Source: an uncultured Mogibacterium sp.
Lineage (GTDB): Bacteria; Bacillota; Clostridia; Peptostreptococcales; Anaerovoracaceae
Direction: 5' to 3'
Assembly (NCBI RefSeq): GCF_938041965.1
Contig: NZ_CALISE010000019.1
Location: 1-64,000 of the forward strand
Length of the DNA: 64,000 nucleotides
Position numbers and translations under genes: made by a program. Position 1 is the first letter of the stretch; each line of letters opens with the position of its first letter. The notes below the pieces were generated by a model. It did not search any database and was not told where the DNA came from. It was given only the letters and a program-made list of their open reading frames with translations. Positions 23,985-32,832 of this stretch are shown here, in pieces.

Positions 23985-24013
23985 GTGAAAGCCGGATGAT
24001 GTCCGGTTTTCAC
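23985..24013 (+). other. Hairpin between mleS and mleP
   Basis: GTGAAAGCCGGA and TCCGGTTTTCAC pair over 12 positions with one G-U, around a five-base loop. No T-run follows, so it is more likely a partial terminator or an mRNA-stabilising stem that lowers permease expression relative to the enzyme. Confidence 0.5.
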
Positions 24014-24050
24014 GGTATATAAAAGGGTTTAGGCTCTAGAAAGGAGCGAT

Positions 24051-25004
24051 ATGGAGATATTAATCACCTCTATACAGAGTATTATTCCAATTATTGCGAT
24101 AATAGCCTTAGGATACTTTCTACAGAATCACGGATGGTTTGGAGAGAACTTTGGGTCTAATCTATCGCATTTAATAATGAATATTGCATTACCTGCATCT
24201 ATTTTCGTATCAGTGATGAAGTACCTAACCTTCGATAAACTTGTTAGTCTATCTGAGGGACTCGTCTATACATTTGCTGCATTTGGACTAGGATATGTTG
24301 CAGCCTTTATTGCAGTTAAAGCATTTCATGTAAGGCCGGGGCGCAGGGGCACGATGATAAATACCTTTGTAAATGCCAACACCATTTTCATAGGTTTGCC
24401 TCTCAATATAGCGCTTTTTGGAAATAAGGCTTTGCCGTATTTCCTCATATATTACATAACTAATACGGTTTCAACATGGACTCTCGGTGTTTATCTGATG
24501 TCTAGCGATAGTAAATCTGGTAAACATAAAAATGCAGAAAAGTTCGACTTGAAAAAGCTCCTTCCAGCGCCATTAGTTGGGTTCTTAGTGGCTCTAGTAT
24601 TTCTCGTTTTGAGGATTCCAGTACCAGCTTTTGCTACTAGCACGTTTACATATGTAGGAAATATCGTAACACCGCTGTCGCTAATCTATATAGGTATAAT
24701 CCTTGCAAAGGCTGGTCTTAAGACGATTACACTGGATAAGGATACGATTATAACCCTAGTAGGTCGTTTCGTATTAGGACCTGTAGTTATGGTTGCAATA
24801 CTTATGCTCACAGCTAAGAATATGCCAGTTGATGAATTTAGGACGTTCGTTATACAGGCGGCTGCACCTGCTCTAGCGGTGCTGCCAATCCTCGCAAGCC
24901 ATGGAGATGGTGATGTCGAGTTCTCGACTAATGTAGTAACAATAAGTACGATTCTATTCGTCATAGTAGTACCGATTGTTGATACACTGCTCGGATTTAT
25001 GTAA
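24051..25004 (+). CDS. mleP: AEC-family permease, probable malate transporter
   Basis: The product is 317 residues with about ten membrane segments in the auxin-efflux-carrier fold. NTFVNANTIFIGLPLNIALF is the conserved crossover region of the first half. Position behind the malolactic enzyme gene, as in Lactobacillus and Oenococcus, points to malate uptake or malate/lactate exchange at the cell membrane. GAAAGGAG precedes the ATG. Alone it would only be called an AEC transporter. Confidence 0.85.
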   Translation: MEILITSIQSIIPIIAIIALGYFLQNHGWFGENFGSNLSHLIMNIALPASIFVSVMKYLTFDKLVSLSEGLVYTFAAFGLGYVAAFIAVKAFHVRPGRRGTMINTFVNANTIFIGLPLNIALFGNKALPYFLIYYITNTVSTWTLGVYLMSSDSKSGKHKNAEKFDLKKLLPAPLVGFLVALVFLVLRIPVPAFATSTFTYVGNIVTPLSLIYIGIILAKAGLKTITLDKDTIITLVGRFVLGPVVMVAILMLTAKNMPVDEFRTFVIQAAAPALAVLPILASHGDGDVEFSTNVVTISTILFVIVVPIVDTLLGFM

Positions 25005-25080
25005 GAGGATTAAAGTCCTCGAGAGAAGGCCGAGTCGCAGGAACAAAATGGAATAATAAGTGATAAAAACGGTTATAGTA

Positions 25081-25136
25081 AAATGTACCGACCTCCTAAT
25101 CGTTAGATTATGGTCTAACTTGAGGTCGGTACATTT
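25081..25136. terminator. Long stem-loop between convergent mleP and the zinc operon
   Basis: AAATGTACCGACCTC (25081-25095) and GAGGTCGGTACATTT (25122-25136) pair perfectly over 15 positions. The loop holds a second stem, GTTAGA with TCTAAC. No long T-run follows in either direction, but A/T pairs end the stem on both sides. It is probably a bidirectional terminator. Confidence 0.65.
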
Positions 25137-25177
25137 ATGATTTACTATAGCCTTTTTCTTTATATGCGTTATATACG

Positions 25178-25654
25178 TTACTTACCGTCTTTATACACCT
25201 TTGCATTCTCGAGAACTACGTACGTAGCATTCTTGTCATCTGGCAGTGCCTTGAGAGTGAATTTACCAGAGATGACAAATTTCTTATCCTCAGCTGGTAG
25301 CTTCGACGCTTCGCCTTTCTTGAGCTTGAAGAGAAGCCCCTGCTGACAGCACTCTGTCGCATCAGGAATCAGACAATATGTAGAGCGTTCGCCGGTGCTA
25401 GGGTCAACGCTAACGACATAATAGCCTTTTACCTTGACTGTCTTGCCGACGTACTTCTTAGGACTTGTCATCATGTTGGATACCTCAGAATAGATTGCCG
25501 TTGCACTCATGGTACTGAGATCAAGGTCAACATGACCATCCGTCTTTGCCTTATTGTGAGCTACGATATGGAGTGTAACCCCGATACATACTGATACAAA
25601 AGCCAGTAGCGTGATTATTATTATAATTAGTTTAGTCCTTTTATTGTTAGTCAT
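25178..25654 (-). CDS. Membrane-anchored OB-fold-like protein of the zinc operon
   Basis: The product is 158 residues. One N-terminal membrane segment (about 8-31) is followed by an extracytoplasmic domain. That domain contains YVGKTVKVKGYYVVSVD and FVISGKFTLKAL, which read like an OB-type beta barrel. A Cys cluster (YCLIPDATECCQQG) in the middle could bind zinc. It is the last gene of the zinc ABC operon, 25 bases after the permease gene. A role in extracellular metal capture is inference; I do not recognise the family with certainty. Confidence 0.65.
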   Translation of the reverse strand: MTNNKRTKLIIIIITLLAFVSVCIGVTLHIVAHNKAKTDGHVDLDLSTMSATAIYSEVSNMMTSPKKYVGKTVKVKGYYVVSVDPSTGERSTYCLIPDATECCQQGLLFKLKKGEASKLPAEDKKFVISGKFTLKALPDDKNATYVVLENAKVYKDGK

Positions 25655-25679
25655 TTTATCATCTTTGTATTCTGTAAAA

Positions 25680-26528
25680 TTATCCTCTGGCAGTCACTTT
25701 GCCGAGGAGTATAAATATAAGATACATAATTGCATCCACCGTTACAATCGTTGCTCCTACTGGAGTTCCGCCTAGGATTGATATAAACATCCCGGTCAAG
25801 GCTGCAACTATTGACAGGATTATAGAGCAGATGGTTACCGCTCTGAAGCTTCCAAATACGCACATCGCCGATAGAGCAGGAAAGATTATGAGTGCGGATA
25901 TCAAAAGTGAGCCTACCAGGTTCATTCCCAATACTATTATAACAGCAATGATGATTGCGATGATTAAATTATATGTTTCTGTCTTGGTGCCTGTCGCTTT
26001 CGCGTATTCCTCATCAAAAGTTACCGCAAAAAGTCTGTTGTATAGGAATACGAAGGCAATTATGACCACTGCTGAGGTGACGAGGCATATAATTACGTCC
26101 TCTGTCGTCAGCGTCAATATCGATGTGGAGCCAAATAATGTCGTGCATACGTCACCGGATACGTTTGCAGATGAAGAGAATACGTTCATCATCAGATATC
26201 CGAAGGCAAGTGACACGACGGACAATATCGCCAGCTTAGCATCACCCATGACCTTGCTATTCTGACCACCACGGAGCAACAGTATGGCTGCTATTATGGT
26301 TACTGGCATGGTAATATACAGATTGCTCGATACGTGTAAAATTGTGCCGACTGTCATGGCACCAAAGGCAACGTGTGATAGCCCATCTCCGATAAATGAA
26401 AACCTCTTAAGAACAAGTGTTACCCCGACCATAGCTGCACAGAGGGCGATTGAAACGCCTACAATCAGCGCATATAGGACGAAGGAGTGAGAAAGGTACA
26501 TGTGCAGCTGTTCTGAAATATTAGACAT
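25680..26528 (-). CDS. znuB: Zinc/manganese ABC transporter permease (ZnuB type)
   Basis: The product is 282 residues with eight or nine membrane segments. GVTLVLKRFSFIGDGLSHVAFGA near the N-terminus is the family's conserved cytoplasmic-loop region, and LLISALIIFPALSA is typical of the second half. It forms the membrane channel with the ATPase encoded just upstream; the two genes overlap by eight bases, so translation is coupled. Confidence 0.92.
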   Translation of the reverse strand: MSNISEQLHMYLSHSFVLYALIVGVSIALCAAMVGVTLVLKRFSFIGDGLSHVAFGAMTVGTILHVSSNLYITMPVTIIAAILLLRGGQNSKVMGDAKLAILSVVSLAFGYLMMNVFSSSANVSGDVCTTLFGSTSILTLTTEDVIICLVTSAVVIIAFVFLYNRLFAVTFDEEYAKATGTKTETYNLIIAIIIAVIIVLGMNLVGSLLISALIIFPALSAMCVFGSFRAVTICSIILSIVAALTGMFISILGGTPVGATIVTVDAIMYLIFILLGKVTARG

Positions 26529-27228
26529 CTAGAATCTCCCTCCTCTCTGCTTCTGAAGCTAAGTGAGGCGTATCGCTCATTATAAGAAGCTTATTAGCTG
26601 CAGCTAGCGCTTTGCTGATATCGTGCGATATGGTTATGATTGTGGTTCCGCTCTGATTCAGTCTATCTAGCAGGTAGTACAGATGGGCAGCGGCCACCGG
26701 GTCGAGCCCGGTGATCGGCTCGTCCAGAACCAGCACTTTCTTGGAGCCGGCGATGGCGCGTGCTAGGAGCACGCGCTGCCGCTGCCCGCCAGAAAGCTCG
26801 CGAAAGCTCTCGTTCTTAATATCCTCGAGGTCAAGCTCTCGGATAGCATCAGCGGCAAGCTTTCGCTCCTTATGCCCATAAAAAGGCTTAAATCCAAGTC
26901 TATCCAGGCATCCAGATAGTACGACTTCCCATACGGAAGCTGGGAAATCCTTCTGCATCTCACGCTGCTGCGGCAGGTAGCCGATATCACTCTTATCAAT
27001 GTCTCCGCGCAGCAAGACCTTGCCGTTAATCGCTGGAATCAGACCGACCAAGGTCTTAATCAAGGTTGATTTTCCAGCGCCGTTTTCTCCTACAATACAA
27101 ATATAATCCCCATTATTAATCTCCAGATCGAATCCATTACAGAGGGGCTTGCCCGAATACCCGACAGCAAGCCCCTCGCAAATGATACTAAATGAAGAGT
27201 CTTTACTCTCTCTTACCATTTTGTTCAA
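26521..27228 (-). CDS. znuC: Zinc ABC transporter ATP-binding protein (ZnuC type)
   Basis: The product is 235 residues, a single ABC ATPase. Walker A is GENGAGKSTL, the signature is LSGGQRQRVLLARA, Walker B is VLVLDEPITGLD and the switch His lies in TISHDIS. The likely start is TTG at 27228, six bases after AGGAG; the ATG nine bases further in is too far from that site. It powers the ZnuB-type permease. Confidence 0.92.
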   Translation of the reverse strand: MNKMVRESKDSSFSIICEGLAVGYSGKPLCNGFDLEINNGDYICIVGENGAGKSTLIKTLVGLIPAINGKVLLRGDIDKSDIGYLPQQREMQKDFPASVWEVVLSGCLDRLGFKPFYGHKERKLAADAIRELDLEDIKNESFRELSGGQRQRVLLARAIAGSKKVLVLDEPITGLDPVAAAHLYYLLDRLNQSGTTIITISHDISKALAAANKLLIMSDTPHLASEAERREILDV

Positions 27229-27247
27229 TTTGTTCTCCTAGTAATAC

Positions 27248-28249
27248 CTAATTGTTTAGAACCTCCTGCAAGACTTTGAGGTTATTTTCCATTGTCTTGA
27301 GGTAAGTCTTTTTCTTGAGGTCGCCCTTCTTCATAGACTGCAGGGAATCAAGAGTCTTGATATCTCTCTTAGTTCCGTCGGCATTTTTTATTACTGAATT
27401 AGCAATCTTGTGATCAGAGTTCTCGATAGTTAAAACATGCTTTATCTTAAGCTGGTTGAGCTTGTTAGATAGGAAGCTAATTGTCTCAAAGCTAGCCTCA
27501 GATTCAGCTGAGCAGCCTACAAATGCAGCATAGTAGTTCAGACCATAGTCATCTACCATGTAACGGAATGGGAAACGATCTCCGAAGATGAGCGTCTTAA
27601 CCTTAGCATTTTTAACAGCCTCAGCATACTTGTTGTCTAGATTCTCTAGCTTCTTAGTGTAGGCATCGAGGTTCTTCTTATAAGTATCGGCATGCTTCTC
27701 ATCCTTCTTAGCAATTGCCTGCTCGATAGGCTTGCAGAGCTTAATCGCATTCTTGAGAGATAGCCATACATGTTCATCATACTCCACTTCCTCGGCGTTT
27801 TCGTGATGATGACCGTCACCTTCATCTTCTTTCTCTGGTTGCATACCTTCCTTGACTTCTTCAGCCTTCTTACTGTCCTTCATTTCATCCATGAGGTTGA
27901 TTGCAACGAGATCCTTGTTCTTTTTCTTCTTGAGAACGTCCGCAACCCATTCATCTGACTCACCGCCAACATAGACGAAAATATCAGCATTTGAAATATC
28001 CTTTATATCCTGAGCTGAAGGCTGGAAGCTGTGCAAATCAGTACCATTCTTCTGAAGAAGCTTCAGATCAACATCCTTGACTCTGTCGCCTAGAATCTCT
28101 CTAACCCAGTCGTATTCAGGAAATGTAGTTACGACAATCTTGAGCTTCTTGGAGTCTGCTTCCTTCTTGCCGCAGCTCGCAAGTGTACCAAGTGAAAGGA
28201 TTGCAATCATCATAATTGCAAATATTTTAATAAGCTTGTTACGTTTCAT
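27248..28249 (-). CDS. znuA: Zinc-binding lipoprotein of the ABC transporter (ZnuA/AdcA type)
   Basis: The product is 333 residues. A signal peptide ends at the lipobox LASC, so it is a lipoprotein of the cell surface. The cluster-A1 binding protein layout is clear (VVTTFPEYDWVREILGD, LHSFQPSAQDI, DEHVWLS). A His/Glu-rich loop (EDEGDGHHHENAEE) sits before DEHVW, which in this family marks zinc rather than manganese. The ATG at 28249 has GGAGG five bases upstream; an ATG at 28261 lies inside that site. It is the first gene of the four-gene zinc operon. Confidence 0.93.
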   Translation of the reverse strand: MKRNKLIKIFAIMMIAILSLGTLASCGKKEADSKKLKIVVTTFPEYDWVREILGDRVKDVDLKLLQKNGTDLHSFQPSAQDIKDISNADIFVYVGGESDEWVADVLKKKKNKDLVAINLMDEMKDSKKAEEVKEGMQPEKEDEGDGHHHENAEEVEYDEHVWLSLKNAIKLCKPIEQAIAKKDEKHADTYKKNLDAYTKKLENLDNKYAEAVKNAKVKTLIFGDRFPFRYMVDDYGLNYYAAFVGCSAESEASFETISFLSNKLNQLKIKHVLTIENSDHKIANSVIKNADGTKRDIKTLDSLQSMKKGDLKKKTYLKTMENNLKVLQEVLNN

Positions 28250-28524
28250 AAAAACCTCCATGCTATGTAACGTGAAAAATACAGATTTTGCAAAAATAAT
28301 ATCGGTTATTGTAATTGTCCGAGCACCGCAACTCTTCTATGAATCGAAGCGGAGACGACATAAAAATGGGGAAATAACCGAAATTAAAAATCATTTTCAG
28401 TTTACCACCGGTGATTTATCATGTCAATGTAGAAAGAAAGTTTCACAAAACTATCAAAAAATTTTTAACACTTTGAGGTCAGTGGAGTTCAACAAAAATC
28501 ATAGAGATTTAGCGGGAAAATAAA
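28250..28524. other. Intergenic region upstream of znuA
   Basis: The region between the divergent znuA and polymerase genes must carry the zinc operon promoter. I see a weak minus-strand TTGCAA with TTACAT 17 bases on, but no convincing Zur-type operator. Nothing else is supported in it. Confidence 0.35.
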
Positions 28525-28564
28525 AGAACATATGTTTGATTTTTGCCTGTGCCTCCACTATAAT
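28525..28564 (+). promoter_or_regulatory. SOS (LexA) box over the promoter of the polymerase operon
   Basis: AGAACATATGTTTG (28525-28538) matches the Gram-positive LexA consensus CGAACN4GTTCG except at the outer bases. It overlaps the -35 TTGATT (28536-28541) of a promoter with 17-base spacer and perfect TATAAT (28559-28564). LexA binding would block the promoter. Confidence 0.85.
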
Positions 28565-28616
28565 TGGGACAAGCAAAAAAGTCAAGCGGTGTATTTGTCG
28601 TCATCAGGGAGTGAAG

Positions 28617-30071
28617 ATGGATGGGAATGCGTCAATAAATATATTTAATAAAGAGGAGGAGCTTGAGGGGAGCAGGACCTACCTGTGCATCGACCTGAAG
28701 TCTTATTATGCGTCTGTCGAATGCATAGCTCGAGGGCTTAATCCGCTCTAGGCTAGGCTACTAGTTGCTGATCCAACTAGATCAGACAACACGATTTGCC
28801 TAGCGGTTTCACCCGCACTGAAGGCCATTGGTGTGCTGGGGAGACCTAGATTATTTGAAGCGAAGCAGGCGATAAGAAGAGCGGAGATAGAGTGTGGTCA
28901 TGAGATTGAATACATCATAGCATCGCCGAGGATGGCTGAGTATGTGCGCATATCATCGGAAATTTATTCCATTTATATGAATTTTGTTTCCCCAGAGGAT
29001 ATTCATGTATACAGCATAGATGAATGCTTTATGGATATAACGCATTACCTTCACATGTATAAGGAGGCAGCGATTCGCCACAAGGTTTCGGCTTCTCGTG
29101 AGATGGCGATGACTATAATTAAAGCCGTGCTGTCTGAGACAGGCATAGTTTCAACTGCGGGAATTGGAACTAATATGTATCTTGCTAAGGTTGGTATGGA
29201 TATAGTTGCCAAGAAGAGCAAAGCCGATGAAGATGGCGTAAGGATTGCAGAGCTCAATGAAACATCTTATAAGTATCTCCTTTGGAACCATAAACCGCTA
29301 ACTGACTTCTGACAGATCGGGCGTGGTAAAGCCAGAAGGCTCGCTAAAATTGGGGCTTATACGATGGGGGATATAGCTCTCATATCGATTAATGAGGAGG
29401 AATACCTATATAAAGCATTTGGTGTAGACGCTGAGATTCTGATTGATCATGCATGGGGTAAGGAGCCATGTACCATGTCGGATATCAAGTCTTATAAGCC
29501 AGCAGCACATTCTCTCTCTACTGGGCAGGTTCTGCCTCGTGCATATGCTTATGGAGAAGGCCGCAATATATTTATCGAGATGGCTGATAAGCTATCCATG
29601 GATATGGTACGGAAGAAACTAAGAGCATCACATTTTTCGTTTTGGATCAGTTTCGATGGACAGAGTCTTGAGAGTGGGGAATATAATGGGCCGATTGTGG
29701 TTGATTTTTACGGAAGACTGATGCCTAAGGGTGTTTCTGGCAATGTTAGGCTACGAATTGATACGAATAGCACTGTAGAGATTGTAGGGAACTTAAAGAA
29801 AGCTTTTGATCGCCTGATAGATCCGACACTTTACATAAGGCGCATAACCATAGTCGCCAACGATATCAAAGGAGTAGATGAAGATGAGCAGGTTGATATA
29901 TTTTCACTAGACTCTTGCGATACAGATGACTCTAAAGAATGTGAATTGCAAGGGGTTATGCTAGCAATACGCGAGAAGTATGGAAGCAATGCCTTGATAA
30001 AAGGCATGAATCTCGAAGAGGGAAGCACATATATAGAAAGGAACAATCAGATAGGAGGTTATAGAGCATAG
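28617..30071 (+). pseudogene. Y-family DNA polymerase (UmuC/UvrX type), two in-frame stops
   Basis: One frame of 485 codons runs from ATG 28617 to TAG 30071. It has the family motifs YLCIDLKSYYASVEC (catalytic Asp and steric residues), VYSIDECFMDIT (catalytic Asp-Glu) and a thumb region near GIGTNMYLAKV. It is interrupted by TAG at 28749-28751 and TGA at 29310-29312, the latter in DF-stop-QIGRGKARRLAKIG where Trp is usual. No frameshift is seen. The layout polymerase plus YolD behind a LexA box is the mutagenic SOS unit of Firmicutes and their plasmids. As written it would give no active polymerase. Confidence 0.88.
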
Positions 30072-30578
30072 ATGGGTGTATACGATGAAAGAATTATTAG
30101 GGCAACAAAATTTGAATATGCCGATATTATCAATAGAGTGAGGCCAGTTCATCGGGCTGATAGATTTTCGTACAAGTATCCGCGGATGAGCAATGAGAAG
30201 CGAGCTAAGATATTCGCACCTTTTTCTGCCTTGTCAGGGTATGATGATGCTTTAGCGGAGAAGGAGATAATCTACGATATCAAAAGGGTACTTACTGATG
30301 ATGAGTATTTTGATTTAGACTGCAAGATTGCAACCATATACGAAAATTGTAGCAATAGCCATATTAGCTAGAGAAAATGTGTTGAGGTCAGAATACTTTA
30401 CTTTGAACCCCTTGCCAATGATGAGCTGCATGGCAGATATATAGAAATTAGTGGATTAGTCACAAAGGTCAGACCAGATAAAGAGACTATCACAATTCTT
30501 GATAAAGAAATTCCTCTGAGGTCAATATATAAACTAGAAATATTAAATGCTAGGGGCATCGAGCCACAAGATGAATAA
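30072..30578 (+). pseudogene. YolD-like protein, one in-frame stop
   Basis: The ATG follows the polymerase stop codon directly. The reading frame contains the YolD-type segment EKRAKIFAPFSALSGYDDAL. A TAG at 30369-30371 cuts it, but the same frame stays open to TAA 30576-30578 with believable protein (VSGL-type beta segments, IPLRSIYKLEI). YolD proteins accompany Y-family polymerases and are thought to serve as UmuD-like partners. The first 99 codons might still make a partial product. Confidence 0.8.
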
Positions 30579-30580
30579 AA

Positions 30581-30606
30581 CTCCCTGCTCTCTCAAGCAG
30601 GGAGTG
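30581..30606. terminator. Stem-loop after the YolD frame
   Basis: ACTCCCTGCT (30581-30590) and AGCAGGGAGT (30597-30606) pair perfectly around six bases. The flanks are A-rich on the left and not T-rich on the right, so it works better for leftward transcription from the gene at 30702. Confidence 0.6.
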
Positions 30607-30701
30607 TGGATTCGCCTATCTAAATTGATAAATCAGCGATATGTTTTGTCAGACCATTAGGTAGCACATCTTGTCTGTAATGCATATGGGAGAACCTATG
30701 A

Positions 30702-31274
30702 TTAAACTCGCGCAATCTGCTCTATTCCTTCAACTGTACCAAGAAGTTCCATGCCAACTGGTCTCCAGTAATCATATATTAGCACAGGACCGCTGTATTC
30801 ATACAGAAGCCTTATGACCGTATTGAAGAATATAGGATTGTTGATGAACATCTTAACGTTGAAATTACAGTCATACTGCTTTTCTTCGGTATACGGATAC
30901 TTGAAATTAATAATCTGCGACTCAGGTTCGCAATCATAGTAGCGAAGCTCTAGAAGCTTGTAGCCGGTGAATTTTGACTGGTTATCATCAGCATTTTCAC
31001 GGCAAGCGATTATTTGATCCGCTCTTGCATCAGTCATAACCTGAATATCGCCGAGATTGTTATTGCAGAGCTCATATAACTCTCTGACTGTGTTAAGTAC
31101 ATGAGGTCTCTCTGCCTCGTTTTCGTCTATAGGGATAATTCCTTTGCCGATTAGGTGCTGCAGGAATTCCTCGCACGAGAAAGTACCGAGCGTATAATCC
31201 TCTGGTTTGTTGCTGGAATTACATTCGATAGTTACATTTGAATTGTCGATTTCTTTAAAATTGATATATGCCAT
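30702..31274 (-). CDS. Hypothetical cytosolic protein
   Basis: The product is 190 residues, acidic, without signal peptide or membrane segments. AGGTG five bases before the ATG at 31274 fixes the start; longer in-frame starts lack one. A minus-strand TATAAT lies at about 31306-31311. I recognise no family. It sits alone between the YolD remnant and the dehydrogenase gene, from which it is separated by a probable terminator. Confidence 0.55.
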   Translation of the reverse strand: MAYINFKEIDNSNVTIECNSSNKPEDYTLGTFSCEEFLQHLIGKGIIPIDENEAERPHVLNTVRELYELCNNNLGDIQVMTDARADQIIACRENADDNQSKFTGYKLLELRYYDCEPESQIINFKYPYTEEKQYDCNFNVKMFINNPIFFNTVIRLLYEYSGPVLIYDYWRPVGMELLGTVEGIEQIARV

Positions 31275-31349
31275 TTTGTCACCTATAATATCTATTAGCA
31301 TTGGTATTATATCATCAGAGTGAAGTGAGGTCATTAATAAATAAAGAGA

Positions 31350-31378
31350 GAGGCAGCATTTTTTTAAATGCCACCTCT
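31350..31378 (-). terminator. Terminator of the dehydrogenase gene
   Basis: On the minus strand AGAGG..GCATTT pairs with AAATGC..CCTCT around AAAA, with a two-base internal mismatch, and is followed by CTTTATTTATT. Confidence 0.55.
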
Positions 31379-31405
31379 GATGTCACAGACAGGATGTTCA
31401 GAAGA

Positions 31406-32359
31406 TTATCTATATTTATAGAAACCTTCACCAGCATTGATGCCGGTCTTACCCTCATCTATGTACTTTTTAAGCATTGCTGCAATTTTGCCTGCATTTG
31501 AATCTGGGTTCTTTGACTCAGGATTGCTGGATACGATGTTGTAAGCAGTTGTGAGTCCGACGATATCGAGTATCTGGAAAGGACCAAGAGGCGAACCTGT
31601 TCCTAATTTCCAAGCACGGTCAATATTTTCATGATCGCCTATTCCGTTAGCGAGTAGGTACTGTGCAGAATTTAGGAATGGCACGAGCATAGAATTTAGC
31701 AGATAACCAGGCTGTTCCTTCAGTACCTTGATCGGGACCATGTTAAGCGCTTTGGCAAATTCAACTACCTCGTCATATGCGGCCTGGGATGTCTCGCTGT
31801 GTCCCATAACCTCACCTATGTTGCTTCTCCAGATATTGTTAGCAAAGTGAAGTGCAAGGTATCTCTCAGGCTTAGATATATCTTCCTTAAATGTGCTAGG
31901 AAGGAATGTCGAAGAATTTGTCATTACGATGGTATTATCGTCAAGCACTTTATCGAGCTTTCTATAGAACTCATGCTTTTCATCAGGAATCTCAGCCATG
32001 CTCTCTATGTAGTAATCGCAGCCTTTTGCAGAATCCTCGAGAGAAAGAGAGAGTTTTAGATTCTTATAAGCGGATTCAACTTTTTCTTGGAGTTCGTCGA
32101 GCTTCTCGCTAGTTAGGTCTTCGGCTTTTACCCCGAAACCTCCAGGAACCTGAATTCCAGGCTTGCCTAGGTTTTGCCTTAGAGTTTCAATTTCAGATAG
32201 ATAAATCTTGTAGAGCCTGTCTATCTTAGGCTGAGATCTGCCGATAGAGCCTTCGCTTCTTAGCCATATAGTTGTATCAAATCCGGAGAAAGCACTCTGA
32301 AAAGCAATCTGACTGCCTAGTACACCGCCACCAGCTACTGTAACTTTTTTATTATTCAT
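31406..32359 (-). CDS. 3-hydroxyacyl-CoA dehydrogenase, NAD-binding
   Basis: The product is 317 residues with the two-domain layout of this family. The Rossmann domain opens with KVTVAGGGVLGSQIAFQSAF. The catalytic region is HFANNIWRSNIGEVMGH, and the dimerisation domain follows with LLNSMLVPFLNSAQYLLANG and GTGSPLGPFQILDIVGL. It oxidises 3-hydroxyacyl-CoA in fatty acid or butyrate-type metabolism. HFANN replaces the usual HFFNP, so the substrate may be a different hydroxyacid. AGGAGG eight bases before ATG 32359 sets the start. No other beta-oxidation gene is adjacent. Confidence 0.85.
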   Translation of the reverse strand: MNNKKVTVAGGGVLGSQIAFQSAFSGFDTTIWLRSEGSIGRSQPKIDRLYKIYLSEIETLRQNLGKPGIQVPGGFGVKAEDLTSEKLDELQEKVESAYKNLKLSLSLEDSAKGCDYYIESMAEIPDEKHEFYRKLDKVLDDNTIVMTNSSTFLPSTFKEDISKPERYLALHFANNIWRSNIGEVMGHSETSQAAYDEVVEFAKALNMVPIKVLKEQPGYLLNSMLVPFLNSAQYLLANGIGDHENIDRAWKLGTGSPLGPFQILDIVGLTTAYNIVSSNPESKNPDSNAGKIAAMLKKYIDEGKTGINAGEGFYKYR

Positions 32360-32502
32360 GGGATTACCTCCTGTGTATAAATAACAACTTGTGTTAGTTT
32401 TGTATAAATTGATTATACACCTAAAATCAAATAAAGCCATACAATATTTAATAGTGCGCAATTATTTCTTTAAAACTACATAATTCATAACGATTGCAAC
32501 TA

Positions 32503-32531
32503 TTGACAGAGCTCCATAATAGTTCTATTAT
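32503..32531 (+). promoter_or_regulatory. Promoter of the rib operon
   Basis: Perfect TTGACA (32503-32508), 17-base spacer, TATTAT (32526-32531). The transcript would start about 60 bases before the FMN aptamer. Confidence 0.8.
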
Positions 32532-32596
32532 ACTTATTAGTTCTTGGTTTATTATCTTTAACTATTTGAACCTAGAACTGATAAATATGGTAATTG

Positions 32597-32703
32597 ACTT
32601 CAGGGCAGGGTGTAATTCCCTACCGGCGGTATAGCCCGCGAGCCGAGAGGCATGATTCGGTTAGATTCCGAAGCCGACAGTTAAAGTCTGGATGGGAGAA
32701 GCT
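32597..32703 (+). promoter_or_regulatory. FMN riboswitch (RFN element)
   Basis: The conserved core is plain: CAGGGCAGGGTG, ACCGGCGGT, AGCCCGCGAG, GATTCGGTTAGATTCCG, then GTCTGGATGGGAGAAG closing the P1 stem with CTTC at the start. It binds flavin mononucleotide and shuts the rib operon when flavin is plentiful. Confidence 0.97.
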
Positions 32704-32746
32704 TTTATTCTGAAGGGTACATTAGGTTGTACAGGGATGAATTGCA

Positions 32747-32771
32747 GGAGCTCTGAGGGGGCTTCTTTTTT
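32747..32771 (+). terminator. Terminator of the FMN riboswitch expression platform
   Basis: GGAGCTC pairs with GGGCTTC (two G-U pairs) and is followed by seven T. It lies between the aptamer and ribD, so ligand binding would favour premature termination. Confidence 0.7.
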
Positions 32772-32832
32772 AGTGCATATCCATTCTAATTGAACGGGTC
32801 AATTGTATATTTATTCGAATGAGGAGAGAGAA

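Noticed and set aside
29310..29312. TGA in the polymerase frame as selenocysteine
   Set aside because: The position is a Trp in the family, the pair partner has TAG stops, and I see no selenocysteine stem-loop after it.
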